Source: Caprimulgus europaeus (taxonomy: Eukaryota > Chordata > Aves > Caprimulgiformes > Caprimulgidae). From it: a DNA stretch of 64,000 nt. Positions 50,645 to 61,235 of the stretch are shown here, one piece after another (the stretch's first letter is position 1; every line of letters begins with the position of its first letter). Both the position numbers and the translations under genes were made by a program. The stretch covers positions 59,995,295 to 60,059,294 of the forward strand of contig OU015524.1 in assembly GCA_907165065.1 (NCBI GenBank), read 5' to 3'. The notes below the pieces were generated by a model, which was given only the letters and a program-made list of their open reading frames with translations, was not told where the DNA came from and made no database searches.

Positions 50645-52479
50645 GATCAGGATAGATTTTGAAATATGGAGAAAATCACAAGGAGTTTTATTACCATCTT
50701 CAGAGAGACTAGGTTTCATCTGCAGGATAGGAAAGGGATCAGCAATATTGGAATCTCATATTATTTTCTTCAAGCCATAATAGACTCAAAGACTCAAAAT
50801 CACAAGATATGACAGTGGTTGTGTACAGTGGTTATATAATCTCTAGACTTGGAATAACTTTGGCTTCTTTTATTTTAAAATAAATGTTTAAAATTTACAA
50901 AGATAAGTTTTGCCTTCAGATTTTATAAATAACTGTAATTTCTGGCGAATTCTAACCTTTTTTCTCTTACAGTCTTTAGGATCCAGAATCCTGTTGTTCA
51001 CACCCAGTTCACTATTTACTGTGCTGATTTTGTTTCAGCTTTCTGATCTGAACTGTAATCAACCTAAGATCCTATGAAAATCAGAGAATATAAAAGTACA
51101 ATCCTTGATAGTAAAAATCTTTTTTTCTGCACGTTGTCATTGTGCAATGCTTCAGAAGCTCTGATGTTGATAAGACAAATCTGAATTTTCCCATCCAAAA
51201 TTCAGAATAAGAATTTTCCAAGACATGGGACCCTTTTGCACTCATATACTGCTATGCACCTTTCGTATCTTAGACCTGAAACTGGCTTCCCAAGATAACA
51301 GGCTCTGCTGTTGAAAGAGCCTGCTTGGTTTTATGCTTCCACTGCTCATCAGATGCTTATTTTCTTTCTCTTATTTGTGACACATCAGCCTGGTTCATGA
51401 CCCAGCTGATCAGCTGTTGGGCAGGAAGTCAAGTATCTCTCAGCAAAATTTCCAGACCTGTGGCATGAAGACAGTCAAAAATTCCCACTGGCTGACAGAT
51501 CCTGTTAAAAGCCTGTTCTTAAGCTCGGTTAGACACCAACCAGGCTTTAGTCAAGCTAAAGAAATTAAGAATCCATGGATGAATGCTTCACATGAAGTTC
51601 ATTTATTCCTCATTTATTCCACAGTATTTTAATGAGTTGGAGACTAGTTTATAGTCCTTGAAAATCAGTAACTGTGTTAAACTAGTCTGGAATATATACC
51701 TTGATTCACTCCTAGCTGATAACTATATTTCATTAGGGAATATACTAATCATATTGCTAGCATTATGGCAAGTATTGTAATAGAAAAATGAAATTAGTTT
51801 CTGTGGAATAATAGAAAAGTTGTTGTTTGCATCATCTGGAATTCATTTAACTTGAAGCTTTACAAGTAAATTTTAACTGAGCAATGAACTCAGTACACCA
51901 TGCATAAGAGTTTTGCTGCCTCAGGATGTTAGGAGTAAAACTGAATAACTAAAATATTTAACTGAAGGAAAAAAGGGGAGAAAAACCCCTAAAGAAAAGA
52001 AACTAAAAGAAAAAGTCACTAACAGTTAATCATTTGTGAGGCATTAAATTTTCTACTTAAATGAGCTTCTGAACGTTTATCATTACTAACCATTCAAACA
52101 CTAGAAAACTGAGGGTGAGAATGTACAAAGTAAATCTTGAACAGATATTATTTCTTTTATGAATAAGAAATGATAGCTTTCCTAGACAAAATAAATAAAC
52201 TTATCATTTGCTCTTGGTCTGACATCTAGTTGAACTACAGAAGGGATGAATTATTGTCTTTTGATCATCATAAATCTGTAAATGATTCTGAATGTTTTCA
52301 AAATCCAGATAATAATTCTGCAGCTGCATATACACTAATATTGCATATTTTAACATGCTTATTATTGGCTGAGCTGTTCTCACTGACTCCACTAAAATTT
52401 GAAAATTCTCTTTTAAAACGTCCTTGAGAATTTGTTTCAAATAGTGTACCAGCAGGTTCTCAAAGAAGGAGGGAAATAT
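50645..52479. other. Unique sequence, nothing recognised
   Basis: AT-rich DNA without recognisable repeats. Open frames are short and motif-free. Confidence 0.5.
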
Positions 52480-52994
52480 ATCACAGAAACCTCTATATTG
52501 GAAGGGACCCTTTGAGAATATCTAGGCCAACTCTCTCACTCAAGCAGGGTCATTTAGAGTAGGACATCCAGCATTGTGCTCAGTCAGGCAAGCTGTTCCC
52601 ATATTTGGCCACTCAACAGTAAAATACTGTTTTCTTGTGTTCATATGGATTTTCACATGTTTTAATTTGTGCCCATTGCCTCTTCTTCTGTCACTGGGCA
52701 TCTCTCAGAAGAGCCTGACTCCTCGTTCTTCATTCCCTACCATCAGGTATTTATATGCATAAATAGGGCTGAACAGTTCCTGGTTTTGCAGCCTCTCCTC
52801 ATGTGTCATATATTCTAGTCCCTTTATTATCGCTGTGGTCCTTCAGTGGACTCTCTTCAGGATGTCTATGTCTCTCTTGTATTGAGGATCCCAAAACTGG
52901 ACCAAATATTCCAGATGTGTCTCACTAGTGCTGAGTAGAAAGGAAGGATTACCTTGCTCAACCAGTTGAAAAGGCTATTCCTAATGCAGCCCAT
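52480..52994 (-). mobile_element. CR1 LINE 3' part (minus strand)
   Basis: An antisense CR1: 'atcacagaaacctctatatt', 'ggaagggaccctttgag', 'tcactcaagcagggtcattt', a 3' UTR, then ORF2 C-terminal remnants ('tctctcttgtattgagg' is antisense to the QYK.D segment). It ends near 52994, only about 80 nt before the next, oppositely oriented CR1 segment. Diverged and non-functional. Confidence 0.85.
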
Positions 52995-53076
52995 AAATAA
53001 AAACAAATAATTAAACCAAAAAAGCAGAGAATTTAAAATTTCTGAACATTTAAATTTCATAATAGCTTGATGGCTC

Positions 53077-54275
53077 AATAGCCTTGGCTGCAGTGATCAT
53101 AATACTGTGGAGTTCAGGATCCTGTTGTACATGCTAAAGGTTAGTTCTAAGACACAGGTCTTAGATTTTAGAAGAGCAAACTTCAGCTCACCCAGAGTTC
53201 CATTGGGAGGGATTCTATGCTAAGCTTCCATAGAAGATAAAGGAGCCAGTGAATGCTGGGAGTTTTTCAAGAATGCTCTCCTGGAAGCACAAAAACAGTT
53301 CATCCCCTTTAATGGTAAGGGAAGTAGGTGGAGCAAGAGACCTTACTGCCTTAACTGTGAGCTTCTGAGTCTGCTCAAAACCAAAAGAGAAATGTACCAG
53401 AAATGAGAAAGCAGACAAATACCCACCGAGACCTTGAAGGACATTGCCAGGGAATGCAGAGATGCAGTTAGAAAAGCAAAAGCTTAGCTCGAATTGAAAT
53501 CAGAGCTGTCAAAAAGTATAGGATAGAGTTCTTCAGGTACATAAACAACAATCAGAAACAGAAGGAAAATACAAGCCTGTGGTTAAACAGTAGGGATGAA
53601 TTAGTCATCAACAATGTTCAAAAGGCAGATGTTCTCAACACTTTCTTCATCTCTGCCTTTGCCAGCACTGTTGGGCCCCAAGCTTTGGGAACAAAAATCC
53701 AGGGTGGTGCAAACACGGATGCACTGTCAGTGAAGGAAGAGTTGGTATGTGAACTATTACAGGAGCTTGACCTCTACAAATTGATTGGCCCTGACAGTAT
53801 CTACCTGAGGGTGTTAAGAGAGCTGGTCATCTTCATTGAGAGGCCATTCTCCATAATCTTCAAGAAGTCACGGAGATCAGGGGGCATCCCAGAAGACTGG
53901 AAGAAGGCTAATGTCAACCCCTTCTATAAGAAGGGCTTAAAGGAGGATCCTGGAAATCCTAGGCCCACCAGTCTTACTTCAGTCCCTGGGAAAGTTATGG
54001 AACAAATCCTCCTGGGGGCTCTCACAAGTCAAATGAGGCATGTGATTGGGAAAAGCTATCATGGATTTATCAAAGGCAAATTGCAGCTGACAAATATGAT
54101 CATCTTCTACAGCAAAGGAGCCTGCTCAATTGATGTGAGGCAAGCAGTGAACATTGTCTACTTGTATTTCTCCAAGGCTTTTGATACAGTTTTCTAGAGT
54201 ATCCTCCTGGAGAAACTGATGCTTTACTTCCTAGACAAGTGGTCTGTGTGGTGGGTGGGAACTGGCTGACAGATT
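53077..54275 (+). mobile_element. CR1 LINE ORF2 segment: endonuclease end through reverse-transcriptase start
   Basis: The left end carries the endonuclease C-terminus (GCSDHNTVEFRIL, about 53089-53127). A diverged linker with several frame breaks follows. Then a 170-codon frame (53685-54197) covers the reverse-transcriptase N-terminus: ELLQELDLYK, a GPDSIY block, EDWKKANVNPFYKKG, and a Y.GF.KGK block. Motif A at about 54156-54180 reads YLYFSKAFD, so the first catalytic aspartate has become tyrosine. A TAG follows at 54195-54197. The RT core after motif A, the C-terminus and the 3' UTR are absent in this orientation. Non-functional. Confidence 0.9.
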
Positions 54276-54860
54276 ACAGAAACCAGTGTCACCTGAGTCG
54301 CTTTGGCCAAACTCACCAGGATGACTATATCCTGGTGATCCAGCAAGGCTTATAAAACAATGGAGTGGTGGGCTTTGTTGTTTTTGTAGCTCGAGCTGCT
54401 CTGGCCTAGGGACTAGAAGAGAATGTATATCTGCTTGGGTACCCACAGAGACTAGAGATCTGGTAGACTTCAGCCAAGTTACCCACTATTTACAGAAAGA
54501 GGCTTTGGAGGATGATGCCAGGGAACTCAAGCACTGGATTTGCTCACAAGGGATTTGCCACTCCAACTGAGTACTCACTGATGGATAAGAGTTGGGGTTT
54601 GCGAGAGTTCACTTGGATAGTTGCTATCTTAAACACAGCAGTGGGCTCCAAGTCAAGTAAAAGAGTAGCATCAGCTCGTGGTAGAGGGCCTCCTCTGTTT
54701 ACTTCTGTACCCAACATGTGATGTTGAGCATCCCATGTCCAAGGAAAATGCTTTCCCACTAATCTGACATAGTCTCTTAACCAGAATCTCCAATAGAGTG
54801 AGATAAGGACTCTCAGTGGTTGCTGGAAGTTGCCATTTAAACAATGGATTTTGCTTGGGG
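54276..54860. other. Unclassified moderately GC-rich segment after the CR1
   Basis: From about 54290 to 54790 the composition is more GC-rich than the surroundings ('tctggcctagggactagaag', 'ggtacccacagagactagag') and unlike CR1. It contains a 69-codon frame (54512-54721) with no recognised motif. It might be a relic of another retroelement, but I cannot place it. Confidence 0.3.
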
Positions 54861-54901
54861 TTTTTTTTTTGTTTGTTTGTTTGTTTGTTTGGGTTTTTTT
54901 T
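54861..54901 (+). repeat. Poly-T / (GTTT)n simple repeat
   Basis: A T run (54861-54870), about five GTTT units and a second T run. Read on minus it is an A-rich AAAC tract of a kind frequent in this window. Confidence 0.95.
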
Positions 54902-56458
54902 GCTTGACCGATCTATTTATTGAAGCAGTTTAGCTGAAACATGAAATGTAGCTTATACTTTTACTTAGAATCAAGGAAATTCCTGACACACAAATGAAGT
55001 TTAAATGTAGTAAGGGCTATAGAGATTTGAATCAGAATCTTACCATAGAGCAAAAATGTAGGAGCTGGTACTTGTGGATCTCTCAGTTTTAGAGGATTGT
55101 GATGTTTCAAGCAAGGTGCGTTTATTTTCTTTGGAATAGTTTTGCTCCAGTCATTAAGAAATGTGCAGAAACCTCCTTAGCAATATGGAAAGAGCTTGAA
55201 GAAGTCAAGTCCCTTTTCTGCTGTAGTAAGAGTTTCTGAGCATCTATTATATTAATGAAGAAAGGATTCTTATATAATATCTTGATATTAATAGTAATTG
55301 ATTCCATATGCAAATGCATCTGCAGTAAATTAATGGATAACTGGCAAAGTAGTAGTAAACAAAAAAGAGAAAGAAATAAGCATTATCTATATCTTAATGT
55401 TGACAACTAAATTACCTGTACTGCATGTATTATAATTACCAATTTATGTTCCTTCAATAAAGTATAAGCCTGATTCACATAATTAATGAAAAATATTTCA
55501 TTAATGATAACTGAGGACTTAGTCTGTGAAATATGCAGCAGTTTTTCAATGAAGTTTTGCCTTTAAGAGTTTGATTCCTTCCATCATCCTTATTCTGTCT
55601 TCCCACAGATCTAAAAAAACCCCAAGCTTTTTAACTTTATAATGAAGGTTATTTAAACTCTTGATTGCCTTTTATCTAAGCTAGGTTAGCAGTACAGTGT
55701 TTATCTATTTTAATAAGGAATTGAACTGGATGCATTTAGTCCAAGGAGTTCATTTTTAAAATGCAGAAATGATGTTTTTTTCTGATGTAAAGAAGGCTTC
55801 ATTTCCCTCTCCTATTGAGCCATCTTGTGGTTTACGACTGTAATTTACTCTTGAATGCACACACCTAACACTATAGGAAAGTGTTACTCAATAGTTACAT
55901 TAATAAGAGTTGCTATCCTATATTCTTAGATGTTAACACAATAGGTTCTTTGGAGGGTAAAAAACCCATATTATACTATGATGCATATAAATATAAAATA
56001 AGGTATAAATCAGAGAGAAGATATTATTATTCTTTAATTTAAGATAGGTAACTGTCAGTACTTCAGTATCAAAAAAGAGATTGTATTGCATTGCAAATGA
56101 GGCTATGCATTTTTTGCATCAAGAATACATAAGTTAGTAAAACTGTATTTTTCCAGGTATGAGAACTAAAGATGGAGTGTCTTAACATGCACGGACTCTC
56201 ATAAACAGATATTGGGAAACAGATTATAATGTAAATATTAGCCCTTTTTTCATGTACTTTATTATGGCTGCAGTGATGCTAAGTTCTACTATTTTCAAGG
56301 TAGACTTTCCTATTATGTAGAGTGAGAAAATGTTCAACTGTGTGTTGTGGAGCCATTAAGACATAAACAATGCAAGATATTTCTTTCCTGCACAACAAAT
56401 ATGCTATATTATGCAGATCACACAAAAGGGAAAGTAACAAGTGATCACAGGTGTATTA
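54902..56458. other. Unique sequence, nothing recognised
   Basis: AT-rich DNA. A strong acceptor-like sequence (CTGTCTTCCCACAG ending at about 55608) has no downstream donor or open frame of interest. Confidence 0.45.
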
Positions 56459-56796
56459 TGGCAGCCTTCCAGTACCTAAAGGGGCCTACAGGAAGGCTGA
56501 GGAGGGACTTTTTACAAAGGCACATAGTGACAGAACAAGGGAAATGGCTTTAAATGGAAAGAAGGTAGGTTTAGATTAGGTATTAGGAAGAAATCCGTTA
56601 TTGTCAGGGTGGTGAGACACTGGAACAGGTTGCCCAGAGAAGCTGTGGCTGCACTCTCTCTGGAAGTGTTCAAGGCCAGGCTGGATGAGGCTGTGAGCAA
56701 CCTGGTCTAGTGGAAGGTGTCCCTGCTCATGGCAGAGGGGTTGGAACAAGATGATCTTTAAGGTCCCTTCCAACCCAAACCATTCTATGATTCTAT
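56459..56796 (+). mobile_element. CR1 LINE 3' end (plus strand), well preserved
   Basis: A CR1 3' region with intact order: 'ggcagccttccagtacctaa', 'aggctgaggagggacttttt', 'ggttgcccagagaagctgtg', 'tggatgaggctgtgagcaac', 'tgatctttaaggtcccttcc' and the terminal ATTCTATG ATTCTATA octamers (about 56781-56796). It is the least diverged CR1 tail of the window. 5'-truncated to about 340 nt. Confidence 0.95.
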
Positions 56797-57722
56797 ATTA
56801 TTTACAAGGGTTCACTAAAGGAACCTTCTGGCAAACAGTAAAAATCCTGAAAATTTTCCGTTTAAAGACAGACAGATCATGCTGCTGAAAATCTTAGAGT
56901 AAAAGTGAGTAATTCAATCATTATCCAGCATTTAACAAGTCTCATTCCTTGTAGTAGTGACTGTCTTTAACAATTAAGCTTCTGAAGCATCATTTTCTCC
57001 ATCTGCACAATGTAACTTTTACAGATTTTGTAAACTCCTAACAACATTTGAAACCCATGTGATATCTAGCATAAAATGGATCAGTGGCAACCTTCTGAGA
57101 GGAGGGAGAGAGCAGTGAATAGGTTCTCTAGCAGCTCTGTGGAACAGTTGAATTTAAAGAGAGAAGTTTGAAACATTTCACCCTATAGTCCCAACTAGGG
57201 GACTTGGCTGCAAGACAGATCACCATGAGGTAATGCTAGTGCTGACAGAAGCTTATTGTGTCCTTGGTGAATTATGATTTCTGGCTTAATTTTAAGGATG
57301 CTGACTAGGCAGCTATCAAAGACATTCAACATCCAACGTAAAAAAATAATATGTATGTTTTATCCTGTTAAGCAGAAAGTAGGAGAAAAAAAAAAATAGA
57401 ACATAGGAAGATTTGTGCCTTACAGAAGAATGAAGAAAGAAGAACAAATGTTGCTGGTTAAGTGGGTCCCCGCTAAGGGACTCAAAGGAATATTATGGGT
57501 ACACCATGCATCCATCTTAACAAATGAGTAAGAATTTACTGAGAAAAGGAAGTGACTGAATCCAGACTCAAGTTTATGAAGGCTCAAAGTGTTCTGAGAG
57601 TAAATAGGTAGGGAATATGAAATATTACTAGAAAAGAAGCCTGATGCAATACTCAGAACTCAAGGCCAGAAAATAAACACAAGCCAAGTCACTCTGATAT
57701 GTGTATATATTTAAGTGCATGT

Positions 57723-57740
57723 TTGTGTGTGTGTGTGTGT
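57723..57740 (+). repeat. (TG)9 dinucleotide repeat
   Basis: A perfect TG run directly before TAGGTTTC. Confidence 0.95.
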
Positions 57741-58511
57741 TAGGTTTCACAAGTCCTAGTAGAATGTTACGTTGACCAAAAAGACAACAGTAGCACAATT
57801 GCACCTGAGAAAACGTTCATAGAAAAATAATTTCATTTTTACATTGGTAACTGGACTGAGTCAATCTGAAAAGCAAAAGGAGTTTTTTGAATGGATACAA
57901 ATGACTGTGGCAGAACATTTCCACTGCTACTGCTAATACTGTAAGAAAAGTTGCAGGATTAGGAGGGTAATTTGGTAATCTACTTTTTAAATGGTTCAAC
58001 ACATCTCCTGTAGAAGAGTATACAGATGAAATGCAGGACAACTAAATACACTTTTTAAAGAGGCAATTTATATTATCCTCAAAGAGTGAGCATCAATGGT
58101 TGGATTAAAAAGACATCAATGCTTTAGCCTCCGCAGAAGGGTGCAGTGTTGGGTGGACAGAGAACAAATGCTACTGAAGAGAAGTCAGGTGACATCTTTG
58201 ACAAAATTCACATTGAGGTTTTTGCTTGGCTCAGGCCAAACCATGTGGATGAAACAAAGTGATCAGAGAGGTAATTTCATTCCTCAAGGTGTAAATGAAT
58301 GTGTTCAGAAGATTACAGTACTTTACGAAGCAACAGTAACAGCTGAGAATTTAAATAATGCAGAATAATTGTTGAAATGAAAAGAGAAGTTTTGGATAGA
58401 CAGAAGACAGATTACTGCACCTGAAAGCTGGCAAGACCATACAGTTAAACAGATTTCTACATTTATAAGAGAAATCAGTAAAGAAGCATGTAAACCACAA
58501 AAAACCCAAAA

Positions 58512-58514
<3 letters not shown>

Positions 58515-58545
<31 letters not shown>
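58515..58545 (+). repeat. (AC)15 dinucleotide microsatellite
   Basis: An uninterrupted AC run of about 31 nt, followed by ACCC-type sequence and a poly-C stretch. Likely length-polymorphic. Confidence 0.97.
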
Positions 58546-58548
<3 letters not shown>

Positions 58549-58775
58549 CCACAAACCCCTCCCCCCCCCAAAACCAGCAGTCTTCCTTACAATGTGTTGA
58601 GTCAGCACTAATTTACCAGGAGCATTGCCATCTATTTTATCATCACATATTCTTTCCTTAGGTTCCTTTGTTGTTTAGTATCTCGGTACTGAACAGAGCT
58701 CATCAGTTTAAGGTGCTGTAGCTCAGGAGAGAGTAGTTGAAAATACAAGGTGCAACATTAGGCAAACCCATGTAC

Positions 58776-59889
58776 TGTGATGGGTTGACCCTGGTTGGAT
58801 GCCAGGTATCCACCAAAGCCACTCTATCACTACCCTCCTCAACTGGACAGAGGAAAGAAAAGATAACAAAAGGCTCATGGGTCAAGATAAGGACAGGGAG
58901 AGGTCACTCACCAATTACTATTATGGGCAAAACAAACTCGACTTGGGGAAAGTATTTTAATTTATTACCAACCAGATCAGAGTAGGATAGTGAGAAATAA
59001 AATAAAATCTTAAAACAACTTCCCTCCACCCTTCTCTTCTTCCCAGACTTAACTTCAGTCCCAATTTTCTACCTCCTCTCCCCTCAGCAGCACAGAGGGA
59101 CAAGGAATAGGAGTTGCAGTCAGTTCATCACATATTGTTTCTGCTGCTCCTTCCTCCTCAAGGGAAAGACGCCTTAAACTCCTCACACTCTTCTCCTGCT
59201 CCAGCATGGGATGTCTCCCACAGGAAACAGTCATCCATTAACTTCTCCAACATGAGTCCTTCCCACCAGCTACAGTTCTTCACAAACTGCTCCAGCATGA
59301 GTCCCTTCCACAGAGTGCAGTTCTTCAGGAACAGACTGCTTCAGCATGGGTTCCCCATGGGTTGACAAGTCCTGCCAGCAAGCCTGCTCCAGTGAGGGGT
59401 CCTCTTTCCACAGGTCCTACCAGGAGCCTGCTGCAGCACGGGCTTCCCACAGGGTCACAGCCTCCTTCAGGCATCTACCTCCTCTGGTGTGGGATCCTCC
59501 ATGGGCTACAGGTGGATATCTGCTCCACCATAGACCTCCATGGGCTGCAAGGGGACAGCCTGTCTCAGTATGGTCTTCACCACAGGCTGCAGAGGAAACT
59601 CTGCTCCAGTGCCTGGAACACCTCCTGTCCCTCCTTTTTCACTGACCTTGGTGTTCTCACTCCTCTTTCCAGCTGCAATTGCACAGATTTGTGTTCCCCT
59701 TCTTAAATATGCTATCACAGAAGCACAACCACCATCACTGTCGGGCTTGGCCTTGGCCAGCAGTGGTTCTGACTTGGTGCTGGATGGCACTGGTTCTGTC
59801 AGACATCAGTGAAACTTTGGGCAGCTTTTCACAGAAGCCATCCCTGTAGCTCTCCTCCTACCAAAACCTCTCCACACAAACTCAATACA
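58776..59889 (-). mobile_element. Solo LTR of an avian endogenous retrovirus (family copy 3, minus strand)
   Basis: On the plus strand it runs from TGTGATGGGTTGACCC to CTCAATACA. It aligns along its whole length with 48284-49436 and, inverted, with 25535-26667. CpGs are largely lost, so it is older than copy 2. A sense-orientation AATAAA lies in the segment around 58960-58975. The degenerate tandem block has ten recognisable CTGCTCCAGCATGGG-like cores between about 59197 and 59601, spaced 40-51 nt. The five bases before it (TGTAC) and after it (CTTAC) agree at three positions, which could be a decayed target duplication. No internal retroviral sequence. Confidence 0.88.
59197..59617 (-). repeat. 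Degenerate tandem block within LTR copy 3 (about 40-51 nt period)
   Basis: Cores begin near 59197, 59242, 59287, 59336, 59384, 59428, 59479, 59520, 59560 and 59601. Each resembles CTGCTCCAGCATGGGTCC and is followed by a CCACGGGCTGCAG-like segment. The same block is at about 48690-49110 and, inverted, 25840-26250. Confidence 0.85.
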
Positions 59890-61120
59890 CTTACATCCTG
59901 CACAACCATTTTGTATGATATTTAGAAGGACTATTTCTGAGACAATATATGAGTTCAAAATTTTTCATTCCACATTCACAAGGGGACTGGAATGTTATTG
60001 AAAATTAATTACTGGGCTCCCATCTAATTTTCCATTTAAAAAACAAAACAAAACAATCAAGCGACAACAACAACAAAAACCTCAAATAATTTGATAACTT
60101 TAGAACAGGCCTAAATGTAGAGCAGATAGGAAGACTAGGTAGGAGAAGACATGTAGCTGTTACTTGAGGTATATCTCCAACATTTGCTATCACATATGAA
60201 TACGTGCATTGGTGCAACTCCATTGCTTTGGAGGGCTTCAGCAGAAGGTCATTCATACAGTTAAGCCACTGTTTTGGGGGACCCAATGGCTTAGTCTTTT
60301 GCAGTTACTTGTTTTTCTGTAGTTTATAGCTATAGATAACAAGTGTAATAATTAATTTCAGGAAAAAAAAAAAGAAAAGGAAATGGGAATGACTTAAAGC
60401 TTTCCTCTTTCCTCATTTACAAAATTGTTTAGAAAACAGAATCTAAGAATATGTTCAAATTTGACATTGTGTGACTAGTTTTGAGAGTTGTGTATTTGCA
60501 TACAGCTGGAATAGTCCATGTGCTAATGGAGGATTAGTTGCCTTCTCCTGTGTGAGTAAAATGTACAAACACTCTGCCATTACTTCATAGTTATCTGTCC
60601 TTCACAGCTCAAAATAATATGCTAAAAGTGAGGGTGAAAGGCAGGAAGACTCAAAAAGGGAGAAAAATAAGGCACCACCCTACTTTTAACAAGTCCACAG
60701 TTCTCCAGTTATACTTGACAAGAGACATAAGATGACACTTATAACTCAGCGAAATGACCAGAGAGCAGTTAAAGACACAGATGGTGCAGAACATATTTCC
60801 TTAAGATTACTTAATAAAACATATGAAGAAAATCCTCACTTCATGAAAATTTATAGAACATTTTAGTAATATTTTACTGCAGATATAAAACTAATTCAGT
60901 ACAAATTAAATTGACTAGAAAAAAAGAACAGTATAATCTATGGAAGTTTAAGATCAACATAGTAATAAAAAAAACAGGTTCAGACAAAGAATGATTGTTT
61001 CCTATATGAATGTTTCTGAAGATGGGCAGAAAATGTTTTTGTTTTATTATTACCTAAATTATAAAGTGTAAGAATCAATTTGATAATGGATAGGTTAATT
61101 TTATTGCTTTTAAAAATAAG
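59890..61120. other. Unique sequence, nothing recognised
   Basis: AT-rich DNA with ACAA-type simple tracts near 60044-60080 and a poly-A run near 60362-60375. No coding or transposon signal. Confidence 0.45.
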
Positions 61121-61235
61121 GATGCTCTGATGGGGATGAGGAACGGGCAGCAGCGGCTGGAGGGGGTAGAGCTTCCTGCAGGGGGCAAGCGTGGGCCACG
61201 TCACCGCCCGGGAGCCCGAGCTGAGCTGCTCTGAT
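61121..61235. other. Small CpG-dense, GC-rich patch
   Basis: Seven CpGs fall within about 75 nt (61144, 61154, 61190, 61199, 61205, 61209, 61217) in otherwise CpG-poor DNA. The patch contains CCACGTCACC, which includes an ACGTCA half-site of the CREB/ATF type, and CCCGGGAGCCCGAG. It could be a regulatory element or a relic of a GC-rich retroelement. I recognise neither. Confidence 0.4.

Larger units (their letters stand above)
56797..58775. other. Unique sequence with dinucleotide repeats
   Basis: No gene or transposon recognised. It contains a short (GT)n at 57723-57740 and the (AC)n array at 58515-58545, followed by a C-run near 58560-58569. A 90-codon frame at 58096-58368 (+) has no recognisable motif. 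Confidence 0.45.

Noticed and set aside
58096..58368. 90-codon frame as a small gene
   Set aside because: No motif, no neighbouring splice or promoter signal, and a length expected by chance.
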